Below, one piece after another: positions 57,293-64,000 of a stretch of 64,000 bases of DNA. Positions within the stretch are counted from its first letter, which is position 1. Each line of letters begins with the position of its first letter. Under the pieces are notes generated by a model, which was given only the letters and a program-made list of their open reading frames with translations, had not been told where the DNA came from and ran no database searches. The DNA comes from Flavobacteriaceae bacterium PS02338 (GTDB lineage Bacteria > Bacteroidota > Bacteroidia > Sphingobacteriales > Sphingobacteriaceae), in contig JASCOD010000004.1 of assembly GCA_029959615.1 (NCBI GenBank), positions 186,001-250,000 on the forward strand. The letters are read 5' to 3'. The translations under genes were made by a program, and so were the position numbers.

Positions 57293-59386
57293 ATGCGTAG
57301 GTTCTATTTCCATATCTTATTTATAACATTTTTAGGCTTAAGTTCATTAGGTGTCTTGGCTCAATCGCCATCTCTTTCCGACCTGCTAAAAACACCTTAC
57401 TTATCTAATTTGGCAGCTTCATCGCAAAATGGTGATGTTTTTTTTGTATTGAATAAAGAAGGAGTTAGAAATGTGTTTGTTGCCACAGCTCCAGAGTATA
57501 AACCAAAACAGCTTACTCAATTTAATGAGGATGATGGTCAGGAAATTTCTAATCTAAACATTAGTAAAGACGGACAATGGGCAATTTTTGTAAGAGGTGG
57601 AGATCATGGTGCCAATAGTTTGGCTAAGCCAATTAATCCTACATCGTCAGTAGTTGTACCAAAAATTGCCTTATACAGTATCAATTTGCAAACAGCTGTA
57701 GTAAAACTGTTGGCAGATGGCGATTTTCCTATCATTAATCCCGATTCGAAAACGATTGCTTTTATCAGTAAAGATCAAATTTGGTCAGTTCCTATTGATG
57801 GAAGTGCAACAGCCAAGGTTTTATTTAACGCAAGAGGCAGTTCTAGGGCACTGCAATGGTCGCCAGATGGCAAAAAACTGGCTTTTAGTTCTCGACGAAC
57901 CACGCATTCTTTCATTGGGATATTTGAGCAAAGCAAAAAAAATATTCAATGGGTTTCGCCTTCCTTTTTTAAGGATGATTTTCCAAACTGGTCTCCAGAT
58001 AGTAAAAGCATCGCTTTTATTCGGCAGCCTGCAACAGGAGGTGAGCAAGATTCGCTTACGGCAAAGAAACATCGTCCGTGGACAATTATGGTTAGCCATT
58101 TAGATGGTAAGCAAGCACAAGAGATATGGTCTGCACCTCAAACTTTAGCCGGTTCTGTTCCGGCTTGGCAAGGAGGTTTTAATCTCATATGGGCTACTGA
58201 GCAACAGCTTGTCTTTTTAAGTTATCAAGATGGATGGCCTCATATTTATAGCATAGAACCATCTGGAAAGAACTTTAAACAATTAACAAAAGGTAATTTT
58301 TCGGTAGATCAACTTAGTTTAAGTAGTGATGGAAAGCAATTGGTATTTAGTGCCAATACGGGCCCCGAAAAAGAAGATATCGACAGAAAACATATTGGTT
58401 TGGTTTCATTAGCTAAAGGAACTCATCAATTGTTGACCAAAGGCAATAGTATTGATTCTTACCCTATGTTTATCAATGGCGACAAGCAACTGGCATATAT
58501 CAGTAGTACACCTCAGCGACCGCCACTTCCAACCGTAATGGAGGTTTCTGCTAAAGCTCAACCCCGATTAATTGGACAAGAATGGTTCGATGGTTTTAAC
58601 TACAATCAGTTGATAACACCAACCCACGTTACTTTCAAATCTGAAGACGGCTTGCAGGTTTATGGGCAATTGTTTAAACCTAAAAATGCGAAGGGAAAAT
58701 CTCCAGCATTGGTTTACATTCATGGTGGTCCTCGCCGACAAATGTTTCTGGGCTGGCATTTTATGGATTATTACTTCTACGATTATGCGCTTAACCAATA
58801 TTTAGCCAGTCAAGGTTTTACCGTACTGTCTATCAATTATAGAATGGGTACAGGTTACGGACATGCCTTTCAAAATCCGGATCGAGCGGGCAATCTAGGT
58901 GCAGAGGAGTATTTGGATATTCTGGCTGCAGGTAAATGGTTGGGTCAACAAAAAGAAGTGGATGCAAATAAAATAGGTGTCTTTGGTGGATCTTACGGTG
59001 GTTATCTTACTGCTTTTGCCTTAGGTAAAAACTCTGATGTTTTCAAAGCAGGAGTTGATATTCATGGGGTGCATAATCGCGAAAGAAAACTTGCAGAAGG
59101 GACTGTAGCACCAGATATGGATTTGGCGATCAAACTTTCATGGGATTCTTCACCTTCCAAATATGTAAACACTTGGAAATCTCCAGTACTGATTATTCAT
59201 GGAGATGATGACCAGAACGTGAATTTTACGCAGAGCCTCGACCTCGTAAACAGACTAAAAGATCGAAAAGTAGAGGCAGAGTACATGGTGATACCAGACG
59301 ATACACATCATTGGATGGTGTTCTCTAATCTTTTGCTGGTAAAACAAGCTACCGCAGATTTCTTGATTAAACATTTAAAGAAGTAG
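57293..59386 (+). CDS. S9 family (prolyl oligopeptidase/DPP-like) serine peptidase
   Basis: 697 residues with a signal peptide ending near VLAQ. N-terminal beta-propeller (residues 30-440) with SPDGKKLAFSSRR, NWSPDSKSIAFIR and LSSDGKQLVFSA blades, then the alpha/beta-hydrolase domain: PALVYIHGGPRRQMF, catalytic S567 in FGGSYGGYLTAF, Asp in HGDDDQNVNF and His in PDDTHHWMVF. Propeller-gated S9 enzymes cut short peptides only. It is secreted and starts a four-gene peptidase group. Confidence 0.94.
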   Translation: MRRFYFHILFITFLGLSSLGVLAQSPSLSDLLKTPYLSNLAASSQNGDVFFVLNKEGVRNVFVATAPEYKPKQLTQFNEDDGQEISNLNISKDGQWAIFVRGGDHGANSLAKPINPTSSVVVPKIALYSINLQTAVVKLLADGDFPIINPDSKTIAFISKDQIWSVPIDGSATAKVLFNARGSSRALQWSPDGKKLAFSSRRTTHSFIGIFEQSKKNIQWVSPSFFKDDFPNWSPDSKSIAFIRQPATGGEQDSLTAKKHRPWTIMVSHLDGKQAQEIWSAPQTLAGSVPAWQGGFNLIWATEQQLVFLSYQDGWPHIYSIEPSGKNFKQLTKGNFSVDQLSLSSDGKQLVFSANTGPEKEDIDRKHIGLVSLAKGTHQLLTKGNSIDSYPMFINGDKQLAYISSTPQRPPLPTVMEVSAKAQPRLIGQEWFDGFNYNQLITPTHVTFKSEDGLQVYGQLFKPKNAKGKSPALVYIHGGPRRQMFLGWHFMDYYFYDYALNQYLASQGFTVLSINYRMGTGYGHAFQNPDRAGNLGAEEYLDILAAGKWLGQQKEVDANKIGVFGGSYGGYLTAFALGKNSDVFKAGVDIHGVHNRERKLAEGTVAPDMDLAIKLSWDSSPSKYVNTWKSPVLIIHGDDDQNVNFTQSLDLVNRLKDRKVEAEYMVIPDDTHHWMVFSNLLLVKQATADFLIKHLKK

Positions 59387-59387
59387 C

Positions 59388-60725
59388 ATGAAATCAACGA
59401 GTAATTCTTTTTTAATCACTGCTTTTTTAGCAATTCTATTTGGCTGCGGCGTAAAAAAGACAGCAGTAAAAGAGGGACTGTTATTGACTGAGATTGAAAA
59501 GTTTGCTCAAGATTCTATATTTAAACACGCTCATTTGGGCTTTGCCTTATTAGATGAGCAAACTGGAAAATACATTCAAGAATATAACGCAGATAAATAC
59601 TTCATTCCGGCCAGCAATACTAAATTGTTTACCACTTATGCATCGCTAAAATACTTAGGCGATAGTCTTCCAGGTTTTTATCAAAGAGAAACCAAAGATA
59701 CGCTATACCTAAAACCTAATGCCGACCCCACTTTTTTGAATAAAGATTTTAAGGAACAGAAAGTGTTAGATAAGATTCTAAGTACATCAAAAATAGTCGT
59801 AATAGAAAAAGTGCCTGCTACGGGAATTACTCGCTTAGGTAATGGCTGGGCTTGGTCTAATTATCAAAGCCACGAGATGGTAGAGCGTAGCGTAATGCCT
59901 TTGTATGGTAATCTGGTGAGGTTTAAAGTAAGCGGTGACACGGTGATTGCTTCTCCAAAATATTTCCAGAAGGAGGTGAAGATGATAGCTGCGATTAATG
60001 GAAAGAAGGCGATGGTCAACAGATTTATGGACGACAACACCTTTACCGTAAGTGCTGCTAACACCGAGGTGTTGATTCGCCCTTTTACTCATAAAGCCGA
60101 TTCTGATTTAGCTTACAAGCTATTACAAGATACCCTGTCGTTACGAAATAAGCACATAACGATCATTGAAAATCAAAAACGAGCCATTGATTTTTGGAAG
60201 CCTTTCTATACTCATAAAACAGAAGATGTGCTAAGACCAATGATGCACAACAGCGATAACTTTTTAGCAGAACAGTTACTCATTATGGCTGGTTCGCAAA
60301 TGAATGGTCAGTTAAATGAAAGGCTTGCGATTAGCGAATTAAACAAGGGCGAATTATCAAAACTTTCTGCTCCATTTATATGGTACGATGGTAGTGGTTT
60401 GAGCCGATATAACAACGTCACACCTAGAGCACTTACCGAATTGCTTTTAAAAATGAAAAAGGAATTTGGATGGCAGAAAGTAGCTGCGGTGTTACCTAGT
60501 GGAAATCAAGGTACTTTAACAGGTTACTACAAAGGGTACGAAAACAATATCTACAGTAAAGGAGGAAGACTAGGAAGTACCAGTTTAAGTCTTACGGGAT
60601 ATCTCCTTACCAAAAAGGGAAATAGCTACCTGTTTTCGTTTCAGACTAACAACCATGCGGGTAATCCCGAGCTTATTAGACGAGCTTACGAAAAATATCT
60701 TACCAATATTATAGAACAACAATAA
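59388..60725 (+). CDS. S13-type (PBP4-like) D-Ala-D-Ala peptidase lipoprotein, altered third motif
   Basis: 445 residues. Lipobox ILFGCGVK, so it is membrane-anchored rather than free. Motifs: SxxK at S76-K79 (PASNTKLFTTYASL), SxN at S289-D-N291 (MHNSDNFLAEQLL), and in the place of KTG the sequence K391-G-G (YSKGGRLGSTSLSLTGYL). The paralogue next door has KTG. Loss of the Thr may reduce or change activity. 1 nt after the S9 stop. S13 enzymes cleave D-Ala-D-Ala ends of peptidoglycan peptides. Confidence 0.88.
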   Translation: MKSTSNSFLITAFLAILFGCGVKKTAVKEGLLLTEIEKFAQDSIFKHAHLGFALLDEQTGKYIQEYNADKYFIPASNTKLFTTYASLKYLGDSLPGFYQRETKDTLYLKPNADPTFLNKDFKEQKVLDKILSTSKIVVIEKVPATGITRLGNGWAWSNYQSHEMVERSVMPLYGNLVRFKVSGDTVIASPKYFQKEVKMIAAINGKKAMVNRFMDDNTFTVSAANTEVLIRPFTHKADSDLAYKLLQDTLSLRNKHITIIENQKRAIDFWKPFYTHKTEDVLRPMMHNSDNFLAEQLLIMAGSQMNGQLNERLAISELNKGELSKLSAPFIWYDGSGLSRYNNVTPRALTELLLKMKKEFGWQKVAAVLPSGNQGTLTGYYKGYENNIYSKGGRLGSTSLSLTGYLLTKKGNSYLFSFQTNNHAGNPELIRRAYEKYLTNIIEQQ

Positions 60726-60741
60726 ACCAAACCAAAGAATT

Positions 60742-62058
60742 ATGAAGTTTACTCGCTACCTCCTCATCTTATCTGTTGCCATTTGGTTTAGTGGCTGTTC
60801 AGTTGGTAATCAATTAAGCAAGAACATACAACAATTAAATACGGATACGCTTTTTAAAAGCGCACACATTGGGTTTTTATTACAGGATGAAAAAACAGGC
60901 AAAGTGTTAGTTGCACATAATGCTAACAAATTTTTTATTCCTGCTAGCAATACCAAATTGATAACCACTTATGCCGCTTTAAAGGCTTATCCTGATAGTT
61001 TGGTCGGATGGTTTATTCATGAGACTCCCGACACACTTTTCTTAAAACCCAATGGAGATCCTACTTTCTTGAATCAGGATTTTCCTCAACAAAAGATCTT
61101 TCAAAAGATAAGAACTAGCTCAAAAGTGGTGGTAATTGAAAAGGTAGTGTCAAATGCTTTTACCAGATTGGGTAATGGTTGGTCTTGGGCTAGCTATCAA
61201 GAATCGTACATGCCAGAGCGTTTTGCCATGCCTATCTATGGTAATGTAGTTAGGTTTAAAGCAGAGGCTAATACCATAAAGGCTTACCCAAGCTACTTCC
61301 AAAATAGCTTAACTATAAATACAATTCCAGAAGGTAAAAAGATAAGCGTAAGCAGGGCTGCAGATCACAATGCTTTTACAACAAATGCAGCCGCTGCAAA
61401 CGCTTTTTTAAGGCCATTTACTCAAAAGGAAGATCCCGATATTGCCTATCATTTGTTGGCGGATACCTTAACGAAGCTAGATAAAGCCGTCCACTTTGTG
61501 GAAAACCAAAATAGAAAACCAGATTTCTGGAAACCACTTAATACGCAAAAAACCACCGAGGTTTTACAACCAATGATGCATAACAGTGATAATTTTTTGG
61601 CAGAACAATTATTATTGATGGCAGGCAGCAAATTAACCGGAAAGCTAAGCGACAGATTGGTGATCTCGAAACTGCAAAAGGAGGATTTTTCCAGCTTCTC
61701 TTCGCCATTTATTTGGGTAGATGGTAGTGGTTTAAGTAGAAACAACAACATTTCTCCGCAAATTATCAGTGAGCTACTCCTCAAAATGAAAACTGATTTT
61801 GGCTGGGATAAACTAACGGCTATACTTCAAAAAGGAAACCAAGGTACGGTTACAGGTTATTACAAAGGCTACGAAAACAATATCTGGAGCAAAACCGGAA
61901 CCTTGGGTGGAAGTAGTACTACATTAAGCGGCTACTTAATTACCAAAAAAGCAAATCAGTATACGTTCTCTTTTTTAGTAAACAACCATCATAAAAATGC
62001 TGTGGCTGTACGTAAGGCCATAGAAAAATACCTGTTAAATATTATCGATAACTACTAG
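60742..62058 (+). CDS. S13-type (PBP4-like) D-Ala-D-Ala peptidase lipoprotein
   Basis: 438 residues. Lipobox WFSGCSVG. All three penicillin-binding motifs are intact: S69-K72 (PASNTKLITTYAAL), S282-D-N284 (MHNSDNFLAEQLL) and K384-T-G (WSKTGTLGGSSTTLSGYL). It is a clear tandem duplicate of the preceding gene (similar over the whole chain: LGNGWSWASYQESY, FMPxYGNVVRFKxx, NHHKNAVAVRKAIEKYLLNI). As a lipoprotein it would act on peptidoglycan or on imported D-amino-acid peptides near the membrane. Confidence 0.93.
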   Translation: MKFTRYLLILSVAIWFSGCSVGNQLSKNIQQLNTDTLFKSAHIGFLLQDEKTGKVLVAHNANKFFIPASNTKLITTYAALKAYPDSLVGWFIHETPDTLFLKPNGDPTFLNQDFPQQKIFQKIRTSSKVVVIEKVVSNAFTRLGNGWSWASYQESYMPERFAMPIYGNVVRFKAEANTIKAYPSYFQNSLTINTIPEGKKISVSRAADHNAFTTNAAAANAFLRPFTQKEDPDIAYHLLADTLTKLDKAVHFVENQNRKPDFWKPLNTQKTTEVLQPMMHNSDNFLAEQLLLMAGSKLTGKLSDRLVISKLQKEDFSSFSSPFIWVDGSGLSRNNNISPQIISELLLKMKTDFGWDKLTAILQKGNQGTVTGYYKGYENNIWSKTGTLGGSSTTLSGYLITKKANQYTFSFLVNNHHKNAVAVRKAIEKYLLNIIDNY

Positions 62059-62069
62059 AACCTTCATCA

Positions 62070-63146
62070 ATGAAACTGAAATTACTCCTCCTATTTTTAT
62101 TAAGTGCCAGTGTGTTAAAAGCACAGCAAGCAGAAAGTTTAGAAACCAAGGTAAATGCGTTGAAACAGCAAATAGAAAATCTCAGCTATAACTTTGATGA
62201 ACTTTCAAAAGGTATTGAAGACGTTTCTTGGGATCAAAAACTGGCAGATATTGCTTTTGTAGACAAAGTGCGCTTTTCAAGTTTGGCATCAGCACAAGTA
62301 AGAAGCAAAACGGGGAAAGGTTACAATAATCCGCTAACTATTTATGCCTATGTTTTTATCCCAAAGGGGATAGATTTAAATAAGAAGCATCCATTAATGG
62401 TAATGGTGCACGGTGGTGTACACGGAAATTTTGGTTTGTCTAATGTACATATCGTTCGTGAGCTGTTGGCGCAAGGTTACATTGTTGCTGCCCCCGAATA
62501 TAGAGGTAGTACAGGTTATGGTAAGAAATTTCAACGTGAAATTGATTATGGGGGCAAAGAAATAGACGATACTAAATTTACTAGAGACTACATGGTGCAG
62601 AACTACGACTTTGTAGATAAAAATAGAATTGGCGTAATGGGTTGGAGCCATGGTGGAATGCACACCCTGATGAACTTGTTCCAATTTCCAGATAGCTATG
62701 CGGTAGGATTTGCTGGTGTACCTGTGAGTGATTTGATTATGCGCTTGGGTTACATGAACGATGAATATAGGAAGCTGTTTTCAGCAGATTACCATATTGG
62801 AAAGGAAGTGTTTCAAAATGTTAAGGAGTATAGGAAGCGTTCTCCGGTATGGAATGTAGAAAAGCTAAAAACTCCCTTGCTTATCCACGCTAATACCAAT
62901 GATGATGATGTACTGATTGAGGAAGTAGAACACCTAATTAGTGCTTTGAAAGCAAATAACAAAAAGTTTGAGTATAAGATCTATGAAGATTCACCAGGTG
63001 GACATCATTTCGATAGAATTGATAATTATACTTCAAAAGAGTACCGCTTAAAAGCATACCGTTTTTTGGAAACCTATCTAAAACCTAGTCATCCTTTTAA
63101 AGATGTAAATGCCCTAACCAAGGCAGCTTATTACCCTACTAAATAA
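62070..63146 (+). CDS. Alpha/beta-hydrolase, prolyl-oligopeptidase-family domain
   Basis: 358 residues with a signal peptide (LLLLFLLSASVLKAQ). No propeller; a single hydrolase domain with LMVMVHGGVHGNFG (oxyanion strand), S193 in GVMGWSHGGMHTLMNL, Asp in HANTNDDDVLIEEVE and His in SPGGHHFDRI. A short coiled-coil-like N-terminal stretch (ETKVNALKQQIENLSYNFDEL) comes before it. It is the fourth enzyme of the peptidase group, 11 nt after the S13 gene. Substrate: peptide or ester, undetermined. Confidence 0.9.
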   Translation: MKLKLLLLFLLSASVLKAQQAESLETKVNALKQQIENLSYNFDELSKGIEDVSWDQKLADIAFVDKVRFSSLASAQVRSKTGKGYNNPLTIYAYVFIPKGIDLNKKHPLMVMVHGGVHGNFGLSNVHIVRELLAQGYIVAAPEYRGSTGYGKKFQREIDYGGKEIDDTKFTRDYMVQNYDFVDKNRIGVMGWSHGGMHTLMNLFQFPDSYAVGFAGVPVSDLIMRLGYMNDEYRKLFSADYHIGKEVFQNVKEYRKRSPVWNVEKLKTPLLIHANTNDDDVLIEEVEHLISALKANNKKFEYKIYEDSPGGHHFDRIDNYTSKEYRLKAYRFLETYLKPSHPFKDVNALTKAAYYPTK

Positions 63147-63222
63147 ACCTAACCATCGTTGGCATACCTTGAGCAAGTATGCCAGCAATAGAACCAAGCT
63201 CATCACCACTTAAAACAAAACT

Positions 63223-64000
63223 ATGATGAAAACTTTTACTAAACTTTTAATGTTGTTGGCGCTTAGCTTTCTTGCCGAAAGCGCTTTTGCCAAAATTATT
63301 TATGTAAACCTAGCAAATGTCGCGGCTCCTGTTAAGGATGGCACTACTTGGTCTACTGCCTATGTGAGTTTACAAGATGCTTTGGACGATGCTACATTGG
63401 TCGCTGGTGATCAAATTTGGGTGGCTAAGGGAGTGTATTATCCATCTGTAAAATTAGACCCGGCAGGAACTGACAGAGATAGAACATTCGTCTTAAAAGA
63501 AGGAGTTAAGATCTATGGAGGATTTTCGGGATCGGGAACAGAAACTGGTATTTCAGATAGAATTGATATTCGTTCGGTAAATGAAACTGTTTTAAGCGGA
63601 GATTTTCAAAATAATGATGTGGTAGCCTTAGATGTTAATGGTACTATAGAAAGCATTACGGGAAATACAGAAAATGCTTATCACGTAGTAGTTTCTTATA
63701 ATCTTACTGCTGCTACTGTTTTAGATGGTTTTACTATTAAAGGAGGTAATGCTGATGGAACAGGAACGGTTACAATAGATACAGATTATGATTTTTTAGG
63801 AAATTCTGGAGGAGGGATTTATGCAAGATCTAGTAGTGCGACATTAAACAATTTGGTAATCAAGCATAATCATGCGCTGTTAAATGGAGCAGGTATTTAT
63901 ATCAATACGGGAAGAAAAATTGAAAGCCCTAAATCTGGAGAAGACATAACAATAAGTAGTAGCTTGGTAGAGCACAACTTGGGGTCTGTTGTAGGAACTT
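63223..64000 (+). CDS. Secreted beta-helix protein, 5' part (runs off window)
   Basis: Starts MMKTFTKLLMLLALSFLAES with a signal peptide ending near FAK and stays open to the last base (259 codons). DUF1565/parallel-beta-helix style: YVNLANVAAP, GTTWSTAYVSLQDALDDATLVAGDQIWVAKGVYYPS, GGFSGSGTETGISDR, TVLDGFTIKGGNADG, NSGGGIYARSSSATLNNLVIKHNHALLNGAGIYI. Large surface proteins of this type end in a T9SS sorting domain in many Bacteroidota; the end is not visible here. A 76-bp gap separates it from the peptidase group. Confidence 0.85.
   Translation, partial: MMKTFTKLLMLLALSFLAESAFAKIIYVNLANVAAPVKDGTTWSTAYVSLQDALDDATLVAGDQIWVAKGVYYPSVKLDPAGTDRDRTFVLKEGVKIYGGFSGSGTETGISDRIDIRSVNETVLSGDFQNNDVVALDVNGTIESITGNTENAYHVVVSYNLTAATVLDGFTIKGGNADGTGTVTIDTDYDFLGNSGGGIYARSSSATLNNLVIKHNHALLNGAGIYINTGRKIESPKSGEDITISSSLVEHNLGSVVGT

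Overview
The window looks like chromosomal DNA of a Bacteroidota member, most likely Pedobacter or another Sphingobacteriaceae. The reasons are an ECF sigma / FecR / SusC / SusD locus, a YaiO-type barrel protein, many lipoproteins with short lipoboxes, HYC_CC_PP, DUF3347, DUF4302 and DUF5689 families, AT-rich intergenic DNA and abundant short palindromic repeats. The genus is an inference from gene content only. No rRNA, tRNA, CRISPR array, transposase or integrase was recognised.

Layout. 1-3.6 kb: the 3' end of a DUF5689-type surface protein, a GH20 hexosaminidase and a Dabb protein. 3.8-13 kb: a copper/silver (Cus-type) efflux locus with an HYC_CC_PP protein, a periplasmic HMA protein, an RND pump split into two overlapping ORFs, a Met-rich TolC-type channel, two adaptors and a DUF3347 protein; palindromic repeats sit at almost every gene junction. 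13-17.2 kb: a CYTH protein, a GlxA-type AraC regulator and a divergent set of DinB, VOC and DoxX genes. 17.3-23 kb: small secreted proteins, then a receiver / HEAT / glycosyltransferase-2 / membrane-protein operon. 23-28.9 kb: accessory DNA with a ParDE pair, an S41 protease, an orphan secreted protein, 145-bp intergenic elements arranged like cassettes, an 84-bp higher-order tandem repeat and an orphan lipoprotein.

28.9-35.7 kb (minus strand): a very tight operon of a TPR-YaiO outer-membrane protein, an unknown membrane-anchored protein, an FkbH-like HAD protein, an acyl carrier protein, an MBOAT acyltransferase and an SGNH-like protein, with a divergent PAS-LuxR regulator. This is the best candidate for an undescribed system: the combination suggests that a glyceryl-type or other acyl group is loaded on the carrier protein and moved to an exported glycan, possibly the product of the GT2 operon about 6 kb away.

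36.6-40 kb: a serine beta-lactamase-like hydrolase, a Crp/Fnr regulator, a frameshifted DJ-1/PfpI gene and an MdaB-like flavodoxin-fold reductase. 40.3-45.9 kb: a complete imuA-imuB-dnaE2 mutasome operon with a perfect palindrome directly upstream of imuA. 46.5-63.1 kb: ECF sigma, FecR, SusC with STN domain, SusD, a zinc metallopeptidase lipoprotein and two DUF4302 lipoproteins, a terminator-like hairpin, then an S9 peptidase, two S13 (PBP4-type) lipoproteins and a second alpha/beta-hydrolase peptidase. This looks like a peptide or peptidoglycan-fragment utilisation locus rather than a polysaccharide locus. The window ends inside a beta-helix surface protein.
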